A stretch of 64,000 nt of DNA from Bacteroidota bacterium (GTDB lineage Bacteria > Bacteroidota > Bacteroidia > Bacteroidales > TTA-H9), in the NCBI GenBank assembly GCA_003250395.1, contig QKGM01000044.1, positions 1-64,000 of the forward strand, in the 5' to 3' direction. Positions 18,061 to 26,468 of this stretch are shown piece after piece (positions within the stretch are counted from its first letter, which is position 1; each line of letters begins with the position of its first letter). Under the pieces are notes generated by a model, which worked only from the letters and a program-made list of their open reading frames with translations, was not told where the DNA came from and did not search any database. A program made the translations under genes and the position numbers.

Positions 18061-18068
18061 TACTTTTG
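18061..18068 (+). promoter_or_regulatory. Probable -7 box for the S9 peptidase
   Basis: TACTTTTG matches TAnnTTTG, 43 bp before the ATG at 18112. No clear -33 element. Confidence 0.45.
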
Positions 18069-18111
18069 TCTCATTACCTGACAATCTATTAATTAATTTA
18101 AACCAGAATTT

Positions 18112-20043
18112 ATGCAGAAAAAATTTAGTAATTTATTAATTTTAAGCCTATTAGCAAGCATGTCAATGATGTTTAGCTGCCAATCCGGAAGCAAGGTTGA
18201 ACCTGCACCAATTATCCCTTTAAAAGATTTCTTTAAAAACCCTGAGAAATCAAGGTATCAGATTTCACCTGACGGTAAGTTTTTCAGTTACATGGCTCCA
18301 TACGAGAGCAGAATGAACATCTTCGTTCAGGAAATCGGGCAGGACTCTGCAAAACGCCTAACCAGTGAAACCGATCGCAATGTTGCCGGATATTTCTGGG
18401 CTAACAATAATCGTATACTCTTTCTCAAAGACAAGGGCGGTGATGAAAACTTCAAATTGTACGGAGTAAATATTGATGGATCAAACTCCATCTGTTTCAC
18501 AGACTTTGATGGTGTTCGCACCCAAATAATTGACGACCTTGAGGATATTCCCAATGAAGTAATCATTGGACTCAACAAACGTAACCCTCAGGTCTTTGAT
18601 GCATACCGCCTGAACATTGAAACAGGTGATATGAAAATGATTGCAGAAAACCCCGGGAATATCCAGGGCTGGATGACAGACCATGACGGAAAACTTCGTG
18701 TTGCTATAGCCATCGCCGAAGACGGAATCAGCACACAGTTGCTCTATCGTGCCACCGAAGAAGAACCTTTCAAAGTTGTACTTACTACCAGTTTTAAAGA
18801 TCAACTTAACCCTCAATTCTTTACCTTCGATAACAATTCCTTGTATGCAAGCTCTAACCTGGGTCGCGATAAATCAGCGATCATCGAATTCGATATCGCC
18901 AATGGTAAGGAGATAAAGGTACTTTATGAAAATCCCGACTATGACGTTGAAGGTCTCAGTTATTCGCGCAAAAGAAAAGTGATAACCTCAGCCTCGTATG
19001 AATCATGGAAAAACGAAAAGCATTTCTTCGATGCTGAATCAGAAAGCATCTACAAGAAAATTACCGAGAAGCTTCAGGGTTATGAGATCGGACTCTCGTC
19101 TTCAACGAAAGCTGAAGACAAATTCATCGTCAGAACCTATAGCGATCGTTCACTGGGATCTTATTACCTCTATGATGTTAATAGCGACAAACTAGACAAG
19201 ATTGCTGATGTGAGTCCATGGATTAATGAAAATGACATGGCTACCATTACCCCTGTTGAATATAAGTCGCGCGATGGTCTTACCATCCATGCTTACCTCA
19301 CACTACCTAAAGGCTATACTGTTGAAAACGCCAAAAATCTGCCGGTAGTAATCAACCCGCATGGTGGTCCATGGGCTCGTGATTCATGGGGATTTAATCC
19401 CGAAGTACAGTTCCTTGCCAACCGTGGTTATGCCATCCTCCAGATGAATTTCAGGGGCTCAACCGGATATGGAAAGAGTTTCTGGCAGGCTTCATTCAAA
19501 CAATGGGGTCTTACCATGCAGGAAGATATCACCGATGGGGTAAACTGGCTCATCGAGAAAGGGATCGCCGATCCCAAACATGTAGCCATCTATGGAGCCA
19601 GTTATGGTGGATATGCAACACTGCAGGGTATCGTGAAAGATCCTACACTTTATGCAGCAGCTGTTGACTACGTTGGTGTGTCAAACCTCTTTACCTTTAT
19701 GAACACCATCCCCCCCTACTGGAAACCCATGCTTGATATGATGTACGAGATGGTTGGCAACCCTAAAGCCGATTCAGTTCAGCTGGCACAAACATCTCCT
19801 GCCCTCAATGCAGACAAAATTGTCACGCCACTTTTTGTTGCCCAGGGAGCTAATGATCCCCGTGTAAACAAAGACGAGTCGGACCAGATGGTTGCTGCTC
19901 TCAAAGCCAAAGGTGTTGACGTTGAGTACATGGTAAAAGACAACGAAGGACACGGTTTCCATAACGAAGAAAACCAGTTCGACTTCTACGAAGCCATGGA
20001 AAAATTCTTAGCTGCTCACCTCAAAGCCGAGCCAACAAAATAA
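18112..20043 (+). CDS. S9 family (prolyl oligopeptidase-type) serine peptidase lipoprotein
   Basis: 643 aa. A signal peptide ends in a lipobox-like MMFSC (Cys23), so the protein is probably lipid-anchored and acts outside the cytoplasm. Residues ~45-375 form a WD40-like beta-propeller (YQISPDGKFFSYMAP; AGYFWANNNRILFLKDKGGDEN). Residues ~385-640 are the alpha/beta-hydrolase domain with the triad Ser497 (GASYGGY), Asp582 (GANDPRV) and His614 (NEGHGF). The HGGPWARDSWGF loop forms the oxyanion region. Such enzymes cleave peptides, often after proline or as dipeptidyl/acylaminoacyl peptidases. It stands alone and ends at a strong terminator. Confidence 0.93.
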   Translation: MQKKFSNLLILSLLASMSMMFSCQSGSKVEPAPIIPLKDFFKNPEKSRYQISPDGKFFSYMAPYESRMNIFVQEIGQDSAKRLTSETDRNVAGYFWANNNRILFLKDKGGDENFKLYGVNIDGSNSICFTDFDGVRTQIIDDLEDIPNEVIIGLNKRNPQVFDAYRLNIETGDMKMIAENPGNIQGWMTDHDGKLRVAIAIAEDGISTQLLYRATEEEPFKVVLTTSFKDQLNPQFFTFDNNSLYASSNLGRDKSAIIEFDIANGKEIKVLYENPDYDVEGLSYSRKRKVITSASYESWKNEKHFFDAESESIYKKITEKLQGYEIGLSSSTKAEDKFIVRTYSDRSLGSYYLYDVNSDKLDKIADVSPWINENDMATITPVEYKSRDGLTIHAYLTLPKGYTVENAKNLPVVINPHGGPWARDSWGFNPEVQFLANRGYAILQMNFRGSTGYGKSFWQASFKQWGLTMQEDITDGVNWLIEKGIADPKHVAIYGASYGGYATLQGIVKDPTLYAAAVDYVGVSNLFTFMNTIPPYWKPMLDMMYEMVGNPKADSVQLAQTSPALNADKIVTPLFVAQGANDPRVNKDESDQMVAALKAKGVDVEYMVKDNEGHGFHNEENQFDFYEAMEKFLAAHLKAEPTK

Positions 20044-20062
20044 CTGTTCACCAATTCAATAA

Positions 20063-20090
20063 AAAAGCCGGATTCTACAATCCGGCTTTT
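20063..20090 (+). terminator. Intrinsic terminator of the S9 peptidase gene
   Basis: AAAAGCCGGATT and AATCCGGCTTTT form a 12-bp stem with a 4-base loop, followed by TTATT. Confidence 0.9.
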
Positions 20091-21252
20091 TTATTGGACT
20101 TCTATACCTAAATTATTCATAATAAAACCTGTGAGGGATTTTCTATTTACTGATCAGGTTGAAAAATCAATGGCTGGATGTTAACCTTGCCGGAAACCGA
20201 TCTGTTGAAGATGAACACTGCATCAGACCTTGAAATCCCTATAGTAAAATAAGTCTGGTCACAGAAAATACTGTAATAATTGATCCTATCATCATTGGCA
20301 TGTACATCTTCTTCTCCACAGGCATATCCACCGATAAACCTTTTAGAGGCGATAATACCTGACATAATGTAACCAGTAATGATACAAAATAAACCCTGTC
20401 ATAAAACGACAGGAGAACAGCAAAAAAACCTGTATTAATTTCGCTATCTATTAAGCCGGCAGGATTGGTTCCATTAGACAACAGCCAAACAGAAAGGAAC
20501 GAACAATCATGGAAACGGGTATTGTTGTTAAAACTTTAGGTATACGGCCTTACAGAATAACGTTTGTGAATATCTTTTGCACAATAGGCAATCAATATAC
20601 TGCCTGAAAAAAGATCAAAACCAATTTCTTCATTTCGCAAAATCCTACCCATATTAACAAAACCATGATTTGTGAACAGAGCATGCAGGTTCATTCCTGT
20701 ATTGCACAGTACAACGATATCTGACCAAAAACAAATGCAGGCATCAGTAATAGTTTCAAGGATGATAACCGCCAACTGACCACCAGACTATAGTGGGGTA
20801 CAGTAATTATTGCCTCAACCAAAATACCCGCATTAATCAAGGCCTTCTAATCAATTGATAGTTATAATAATTACACCTTTCAAGGCACACTAATAACAAA
20901 GAAATCCTCCCTTTTTCGTAGAACGTATAAAATCTACTAATATCATGTAAAAACTCCCAAAGCTCCGGCATTATAATAATTGATTGGAATAACCAGATGA
21001 TTCCTAATCAATGAAAATCTTCATTTATTTGTTTTCTGGGCATTTCTATTGAAATTGTATATAATCATATCAATTCGGCCTCTTCTGGTCAATTAAACCA
21101 ACTCTACTGCCCGTTTTCGCACACCACCTGTAACAAGTCGAACATACTAAGCGTCTCAATTGTGCCGTTATAGTTATAAAACGATGATTAACAACTAACA
21201 AAAATAATTGGCATAAATAATGAGTAGTACCCAAGTCCTACAAACCTGACTT
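20091..21252. other. 1.16-kb stretch without a recognisable gene
   Basis: Only short frames of fewer than 80 codons occur, mainly on the minus strand. They overlap each other in different frames and resemble no family known to me. There is no clear hairpin, RNA gene or repeat. It may hold a decayed gene or long regulatory DNA ahead of the exporter operon. Confidence 0.5.
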
Positions 21253-21972
21253 ATGATACATATAAAAGAACTACATAAATCATATATTACTGGAACCAAC
21301 AGTCTGCATGTTCTCAAAGGGATCGACCTTTCCATTGCTTCCGGAGAGTTTGTATCCATCATGGGATCATCGGGATCTGGCAAATCAACGCTTCTCAATA
21401 TTCTGGGAATTCTTGACAACTACGACAAAGGCAATTACAGACTCGATGGGAATCTGATTGCCAAAATGAGCGAAAAAAAAGCAGCGGCATTTCGGAATCA
21501 GCTTATTGGATTTGTCTTTCAGTCGTTCAACCTGATCTCGTTTAAGAACGCGCTTGAAAATGTTGCTCTTCCGCTTTATTACCAGAAAGTCAGCCGGAGG
21601 AAAAGAAATCTGATCGCCATGGAGTATTTAGATAAGATGGGGCTTGCTGAATGGGCTCATCATATGCCCAACGAACTCTCGGGCGGGCAGAAACAACGCG
21701 TTGCGATTGCCAGGGCGCTAATCTCTAAACCTAAAGTAATTCTGGCCGATGAGCCTACCGGAGCCCTCGATACCCAGACCAGTTATGAAGTAATGGATAT
21801 TCTGAAAGAAGTCAACGGGCAGGGAATCACCATCCTGATTGTAACCCACGAACACGACATTGCCGCCATGACAAACCGGATCATCAGATTGCGTGATGGT
21901 GTGATTGCTGAAGACATCCGTAACGGGGAGGTCAAAAAGATGAAAGAAATGGCCTTTGCAGCCGCCAATTAA
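21253..21972 (+). CDS. ABC transporter ATP-binding protein, MacB/LolD type
   Basis: 239 aa. Walker [10 protein letters not shown] near residue 40, Q-loop VFQSFNLI, signature [15 protein letters not shown], Walker [13 protein letters not shown] and the H-loop VTHEHD are all intact. The sequence belongs to the group that drives MacB-type mechanotransmission exporters, which move substrates from the periplasmic side rather than across the inner membrane. It is the first gene of a four-gene unit (ATPase, permease, permease, adaptor), 18 bp before the first permease. The substrate is unknown; lipoproteins, peptides and antibiotics are examples in the family. Confidence 0.92.
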   Translation: MIHIKELHKSYITGTNSLHVLKGIDLSIASGEFVSIMGSSGSGKSTLLNILGILDNYDKGNYRLDGNLIAKMSEKKAAAFRNQLIGFVFQSFNLISFKNALENVALPLYYQKVSRRKRNLIAMEYLDKMGLAEWAHHMPNELSGGQKQRVAIARALISKPKVILADEPTGALDTQTSYEVMDILKEVNGQGITILIVTHEHDIAAMTNRIIRLRDGVIAEDIRNGEVKKMKEMAFAAAN

Positions 21973-21990
21973 TTTTAAAAAGCTGACTGT

Positions 21991-23223
21991 ATGTTCGATC
22001 TTGATAAATGGCAGGAGATTTTCAGCACCATCCGACAGAACAAGCTACGTACATTCCTGACTGCTTTTAGTGTAGCCTGGGGCATCATTATGCTGGTCAT
22101 CCTGCTGGGTTCAGGGTATGGTCTTGAGAATGGTGTCAGGGAAGAATTCGAGGGCGACGCAGTTAATTATCTGAGTGTTAATCCCGGAATGACTTCGAAA
22201 GCATACAAGGGAACAAAACCCGGTAAACCTGTTAGTTTCACCAATGAAGACCGTGACCTGTTGACGAGGATGCCTGGTGTAACAGCTTCCTCGGCGCGCA
22301 CCCGTATATTCGGTAGCGGGGTCATCTCTTATAAGAATGAATATGGGGCTTTTGATATTTTCTGCTGTCACCCCGAATACGCTCAGGTTGAGTCGATCAG
22401 GATGATAGAAGGGCGGTTTCTCAATCAGGCAGATATTCAACATACAAGGAAGGTTGTAAGCCTTGGTAAGATTGTGGCCGATGCCCTTTTCAAGAACGGA
22501 GAAAAACCATTGGGAAAATATATCCGGGTAAATGATGTTCTGTTTCTGGTTGTTGGTGTATTCGATGACCCGGGAGGTGACCGCGACATGAGCCGCATTT
22601 ACATCCCTATTTCAACAGCCCAGAAAGCATTTAACCGCGGAAATTCAATCAATAATGTCTGCGTGATTATGGATGGGGCAACACCTGAAGACAGCCGCAA
22701 AGCTGAAGAAGAAATCAAACAGACTCTATCAGCACGTCATCATTTTGATCCTACCGACACACGTGCACTTTTCATCTACAATACAATCAACGAATACCAA
22801 CGATTCATGCAACTTTTTGCAGGCATCAGAATCTTTATCTGGTTCATTGGCGTTGGAACCATCATTGCCGGCATTGTTGGAGTAAGCAACATTATGATGA
22901 TCGTGGTGAAGGAACGTACCAAAGAAATTGGTATCCGGAAATCGATGGGGGCTACTCCATCCAGTATCGTGGGGCTGATCCTCCAGGAATCGGTATTAAT
23001 AACGGCACTTGCCGGATATGCCGGACTTGTTATCGGGGTTGTGTTACTCGAAGTAGTTGGTAATAATATGCCTAACGTTGACTATTTCTCGAATCCCGAG
23101 ATCAAACTCGATGTAGCCGTCAGTGCTACAGTTTTACTCGTGGTAGCAGGCATGATTGCAGGGTTTGTGCCTGCCCGCCGGGCTGCTTCTGTTAAACCTG
23201 TTGATGCCCTTCGTGATGAATAA
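21991..23223 (+). CDS. MacB-type ABC permease (first of two)
   Basis: 410 aa. An N-terminal cytoplasmic amphipathic start (IRQNKLRTFLTAFSVAWGIIM) leads into transmembrane helix 1 (~residues 17-42). A periplasmic MacB core domain covers ~45-270, and three C-terminal FtsX helices lie at ~280-400, including GVSNIMMIVVKERTKEIGIRKSMGA, the conserved coupling-helix region that meets the ATPase. The four-helix topology is typical of MacB/LolC. It is paralogous to the next gene, so the pair can form a heterodimeric permease. Confidence 0.9.
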   Translation: MFDLDKWQEIFSTIRQNKLRTFLTAFSVAWGIIMLVILLGSGYGLENGVREEFEGDAVNYLSVNPGMTSKAYKGTKPGKPVSFTNEDRDLLTRMPGVTASSARTRIFGSGVISYKNEYGAFDIFCCHPEYAQVESIRMIEGRFLNQADIQHTRKVVSLGKIVADALFKNGEKPLGKYIRVNDVLFLVVGVFDDPGGDRDMSRIYIPISTAQKAFNRGNSINNVCVIMDGATPEDSRKAEEEIKQTLSARHHFDPTDTRALFIYNTINEYQRFMQLFAGIRIFIWFIGVGTIIAGIVGVSNIMMIVVKERTKEIGIRKSMGATPSSIVGLILQESVLITALAGYAGLVIGVVLLEVVGNNMPNVDYFSNPEIKLDVAVSATVLLVVAGMIAGFVPARRAASVKPVDALRDE

Positions 23224-23240
23224 TATTAAAATGAACAGTT

Positions 23241-24503
23241 ATGTTTGACCGGGACAGGTGGCAGGAAATATTTGACACCCTGAAGAAAAACAAAATGAGG
23301 ACGTTCTTCACTGCCCTTGGGGTATTTTGGGGAATTTTCATGCTCATAGCCCTCCTGGGTTCAGGTGAAGGTCTTCGTAAAGGGGTTAGTAGTGGAATGG
23401 GCGACATGGCCACCAACAGCATGTTTATGTGGACTCAACGCACCACTATGCCCTTCAAGGGTTTTCCCCGCGGAAGGTTTTACAACTTCAACAATGGTGA
23501 TACTAAGGCTATGATTGATAACATAACCGGAATAGAATACATTGCTCCCAGGATACAGGGTTATAGCCAGGAAGGCAACAATAATGTTGTAAGGGGTGAA
23601 AGAACCGGGGCATTCACTATTCAGGGCGATTATCCGGCCTATAACCTGATCGACCCGATGAATATTAATCAGGGAAGGTTTATTAATGATAACGATATTG
23701 AACAGACCAGAAAAGTTGCCGTGATCGGGAAACGGGTGCAGGAAGAGATGTTTAAACCCGAGGAGAACCCGATAGGAGAATACCTCAGAATTAACGGGGT
23801 CTATTTCCAGATAGTAGGTGTAGTAAGTTCGAGAAAGAACGACAACGAGGCTATCCGCGATAACCAAAGTATTTACCTGCCCTTTACCACTGTCCAGAAG
23901 ACATACAATTATGGCGATATAGTAGGCTGGTACTCCATTACAGCGAAGAAAGGCTTCAGCGTCTCTGATATCGAGACACAAGCTAAAGCACTCATGCGTA
24001 AACGGCACAGCATCGACCCTGCCGATACCAGGGCTGTTGGTTCGTTCAATGTAGAAAACCAGTTCCAGAAGATGACGAGATTGTTCGCCGGGATTGCAGG
24101 CCTTATCTGGATTGTAGGAATTGGTACTCTCCTGGCCGGAGTCATCGGTATCAGTAATATCATGCTTGTAGTGATTAAAGAAAGAACTAAAGAAATCGGA
24201 ATCCAACGGGCTATCGGTGCTAGTCCCGGGACTATCATAAGCCAGATTATTACCGAATCAGTCTTCCTTACCACGTTTGCAGGTTATTTTGGGCTTGTGG
24301 CAGGTGTAGGCGCAATTGAACTGGTAAATAATATTATAAAAAAAATGGGAGATTCGGCGGGGATGTTTAAAGATCCGTCGGTCAGTTTCCATGTAGCTGT
24401 TTCAGCACTAATTATTCTTATCATAGCAGGTGTGATTGCTGGTATTATTCCAGCCCGCAAAGCAGTGAAAATTAAACCAATTGAAGCCTTACGTTACGAA
24501 TAA
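23241..24503 (+). CDS. MacB-type ABC permease (second of two)
   Basis: 420 aa, same plan as the preceding gene and clearly its paralog: KKNKMRTFFTALGVFWGIFMLIALLGSGEGL at the start and GISNIMLVVIKERTKEIGIQRAIGAS in the FtsX region. The periplasmic core differs strongly between the two, which suggests different substrate contacts in a heterodimer. It lies 17 bp after the first permease. Confidence 0.9.
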   Translation: MFDRDRWQEIFDTLKKNKMRTFFTALGVFWGIFMLIALLGSGEGLRKGVSSGMGDMATNSMFMWTQRTTMPFKGFPRGRFYNFNNGDTKAMIDNITGIEYIAPRIQGYSQEGNNNVVRGERTGAFTIQGDYPAYNLIDPMNINQGRFINDNDIEQTRKVAVIGKRVQEEMFKPEENPIGEYLRINGVYFQIVGVVSSRKNDNEAIRDNQSIYLPFTTVQKTYNYGDIVGWYSITAKKGFSVSDIETQAKALMRKRHSIDPADTRAVGSFNVENQFQKMTRLFAGIAGLIWIVGIGTLLAGVIGISNIMLVVIKERTKEIGIQRAIGASPGTIISQIITESVFLTTFAGYFGLVAGVGAIELVNNIIKKMGDSAGMFKDPSVSFHVAVSALIILIIAGVIAGIIPARKAVKIKPIEALRYE

Positions 24504-24528
24504 ACATCCTCTTAATCGAGTCATATCC

Positions 24529-25623
24529 ATGAAAACATTCTTTAGAATTCTAATCGGCGCCATCATCGTCATCGTACTTGTAGGAACTTTTGTCTTCCTT
24601 TACCAGAAATCGCAAAAAAAACCGGAAATATTCGAAACCAGGAACCCGGAAATTACCAATATTATTAAAAAAACTGTTGCTACCGGCTCGGTTGTACCCC
24701 GTCGCGAAATTGAAATAAAGCCCAAAGTATCGGGGATCATCGAAGAACTCTATGTTGAACCAGGCCAAATGATAAAACAGGGTAATAAGATAGCCCGGGT
24801 GAGAATTATTCCCAACATGGTAAGCATGAATGCTGCCGAGTCGAGGGTGAACAGGGCCAGGATTAATCTCGACAATGCCAAAACTGAATACGACCGGTAC
24901 TCAGATCTGTTAAAGAATAAGGTCATTGCCATTTCTGAATTCCAGAAATATGAACTCTCCTATAAAACTGCACGGGAAGAGCTTTCTGATGCCGAAAACA
25001 ATTTAGCACTGATTAAAGAGGGACAGACACGAAAATCAGGCGAAACCACCAATACCCTGGTTACCTCTACAATCGACGGGATGATCCTCGCCGTTCCCGT
25101 TGAAGTAGGTAAATCGGTTATAGAAAGCAACACTTTTAACGACGGGACCACGGTTGCTACCATAGCCGATATGGGAGAGATGATTTTCAAAGGGAAACTC
25201 GATGAAACCGAAGTTGGAAAGATCAGGGAAGGGATGCCCCTGATACTTACTATCGGCGCCATTGACAACGATAAGTTTGATGCAATTCTGGAACACATTT
25301 CCCCGAAAGGTGTACTTGAAAACGGGGCGATCCAGTTCGAGATCAAAGCAGAAGTAAGGTTGAAAGCTGGTCAGTTTATCCGCTCGGGATATAGTGCCAA
25401 CGCCGACATCGTGTTGGAAAGACGCGACAGTGTTATGGCCATATCTGAAAGCCTTCTCCAGTTTAAAGGTGATTCATCCTATGTAGAAGTTGAAACACAA
25501 CCTGGCATTTTCGAACAGCGGTTCATCAAAACAGGCCTTTCCGACGGACTCAACATCGAAGTAATATCAGGATTAAAGAAGGATGATAAAATCAAACTGA
25601 TTAAGACATTCAGTACCCAGTAA
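24529..25623 (+). CDS. Periplasmic adaptor subunit, MacA/HlyD family
   Basis: 364 aa from the ATG at 24529. An earlier in-frame TTG at 24481 overlaps the permease end and puts a hydrophilic tail before the membrane anchor, so I reject it. One N-terminal transmembrane anchor (~residues 6-24) is followed by a lipoyl-like half (VSGIIEELYVEPGQMIKQGNKIARV), an alpha-hairpin (~95-170: AESRVNRARINLDNAKTEYDRY), the second lipoyl half (TSTIDGMILAVPVEVGKSV) and beta-barrel and membrane-proximal domains. It should bridge the two permeases to an outer-membrane TolC-type channel, which is missing from this operon; one occurs at 42013. Confidence 0.9.
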   Translation: MKTFFRILIGAIIVIVLVGTFVFLYQKSQKKPEIFETRNPEITNIIKKTVATGSVVPRREIEIKPKVSGIIEELYVEPGQMIKQGNKIARVRIIPNMVSMNAAESRVNRARINLDNAKTEYDRYSDLLKNKVIAISEFQKYELSYKTAREELSDAENNLALIKEGQTRKSGETTNTLVTSTIDGMILAVPVEVGKSVIESNTFNDGTTVATIADMGEMIFKGKLDETEVGKIREGMPLILTIGAIDNDKFDAILEHISPKGVLENGAIQFEIKAEVRLKAGQFIRSGYSANADIVLERRDSVMAISESLLQFKGDSSYVEVETQPGIFEQRFIKTGLSDGLNIEVISGLKKDDKIKLIKTFSTQ

Positions 25624-25639
25624 TATAAACCCTTGTTGT

Positions 25640-25681
25640 AACGCCAACGCCAACCGGTAGTTATCGGTTGGCGTTGGCGTT
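25640..25681. repeat. Perfect 17-bp inverted repeat (hairpin)
   Basis: AACGCCAACGCCAACCG pairs fully with CGGTTGGCGTTGGCGTT around an 8-base loop. The arms themselves are tandem GCCAAC repeats. It lies 16 bp after the adaptor stop. There is no T-run, so it may be a processing or mRNA-stabilising hairpin rather than a classic terminator. Confidence 0.85.
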
Positions 25682-25927
25682 AGCTTGGGTGTTGTTTACC
25701 GGGAACTTTTTTTAGATAGCGAATCATTTCAAAAAGTTTACTTAAATCTATAGTCGGGTTGAAAATTTCAAGGGAAGGTTATGTGTGGAATTATACCTTC
25801 TTTGGTTAATATTTAAAGCTTGTTTTGAGAGTCTGTTGAAATTTCAGCTCACTTGAGACGCTATAGCCTGTTGCGATAACTGAATCGTTACCGGTTGTTA
25901 AATTTCCATCAATTTCAGAGACAGTTG

Positions 25928-25959
25928 CAAAAGCCGGATGCGCTGCAATCCGGCTTTTG
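25928..25959. terminator. Terminator-like hairpin
   Basis: CAAAAGCCGGAT and ATCCGGCTTTTG form a 12-bp stem with an 8-base loop. The stem resembles the GCCGG terminators elsewhere in the window, but only TTTT within the stem serves as a T-tract. Confidence 0.5.
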
Positions 25960-25994
25960 AATGTTTGATGGAAAAGTATCATTTTAAACTTTTA

Positions 25995-26038
25995 ACCGTA
26001 GATCAACCGTAGATGAAGCGGAGATTAAGCGGAGGTCT
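25995..26038. repeat. Tandem repeat, four 11-bp units (copy B)
   Basis: Units: ACCGTAGATCA, ACCGTAGATGA, AGCGGAGATTA, AGCGGAGGTCT. Unit length and number equal those of copies A and C, and the phase CGNAG is shared, but the rest of the unit differs. CGAAC follows 3 bp downstream. Confidence 0.75.
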
Positions 26039-26219
26039 ATCGAACGGCCAGGGTCGATCCATGATTAAAATTTGCCTGATCTCCGGTTTGTATTCTTTTA
26101 AAAGCATACCTATTTCACACAAGTATTGTACCACGATAGGTTCCTGTTTTTGACAGAGAGAAAAAAACAAATTTTTTATGGCTGTTACGTCAGGAAATGA
26201 GAACGCGGACAACCAGAGC

Positions 26220-26254
26220 CTCCCGATAGCTATCAGAACGATAGTTATCGGGAG
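26220..26254. repeat. 15-bp inverted repeat with 5-base loop
   Basis: CTCCCGATAGCTATC and GATAGTTATCGGGAG pair with a single G-T wobble. From memory, CCCGATAGCTATCGGG-like palindromes are frequent intergenic repeats in Bacteroidota. Confidence 0.75.
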
Positions 26255-26468
26255 TTCACGTTTTTCAATTACCGGGTTAATCTGTGAAAAACTGATGCAA
26301 TCAGCCTGCCTGTAAGGTGCGATTGAAAGATTTCAGGGCTTCGCCCCTCCTTTACAAGTTTCAGGAACAAATTACCACGAAGCATACGGGGCCAGAGGCT
26401 CTCTGAAAAACAACTATAACAGGGGCATGGTCCTGGTGTTTTTGCAGAAATGCCAGGGTGTTATGGTT

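Larger units (their letters stand above)
25624..26468. other. 0.85-kb gene-free stretch with hairpins and a tandem repeat
   Basis: It lies between the exporter operon and the 3' end of the GlmU-like gene. It holds a perfect 17-bp hairpin (25640-25681), a terminator-like hairpin (25928-25959), a four-unit 11-bp repeat (25995-26038) and a near-perfect 15-bp inverted repeat (26220-26254). I see no supported gene. Confidence 0.7.

Noticed and set aside
20147-20775. Three short minus-strand frames
   Set aside because: They are in different phases, have no motifs, and their composition looks random.
23361-24206. 281-codon minus-strand frame
   Set aside because: Shadow of the second permease gene.
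24481-24528. TTG start for the MacA-like adaptor
   Set aside because: It overlaps the permease end and would place a polar tail before the membrane anchor.
26003-26212. 69-codon minus-strand frame
   Set aside because: It runs through the tandem repeat, has no recognisable domain and no start signal.
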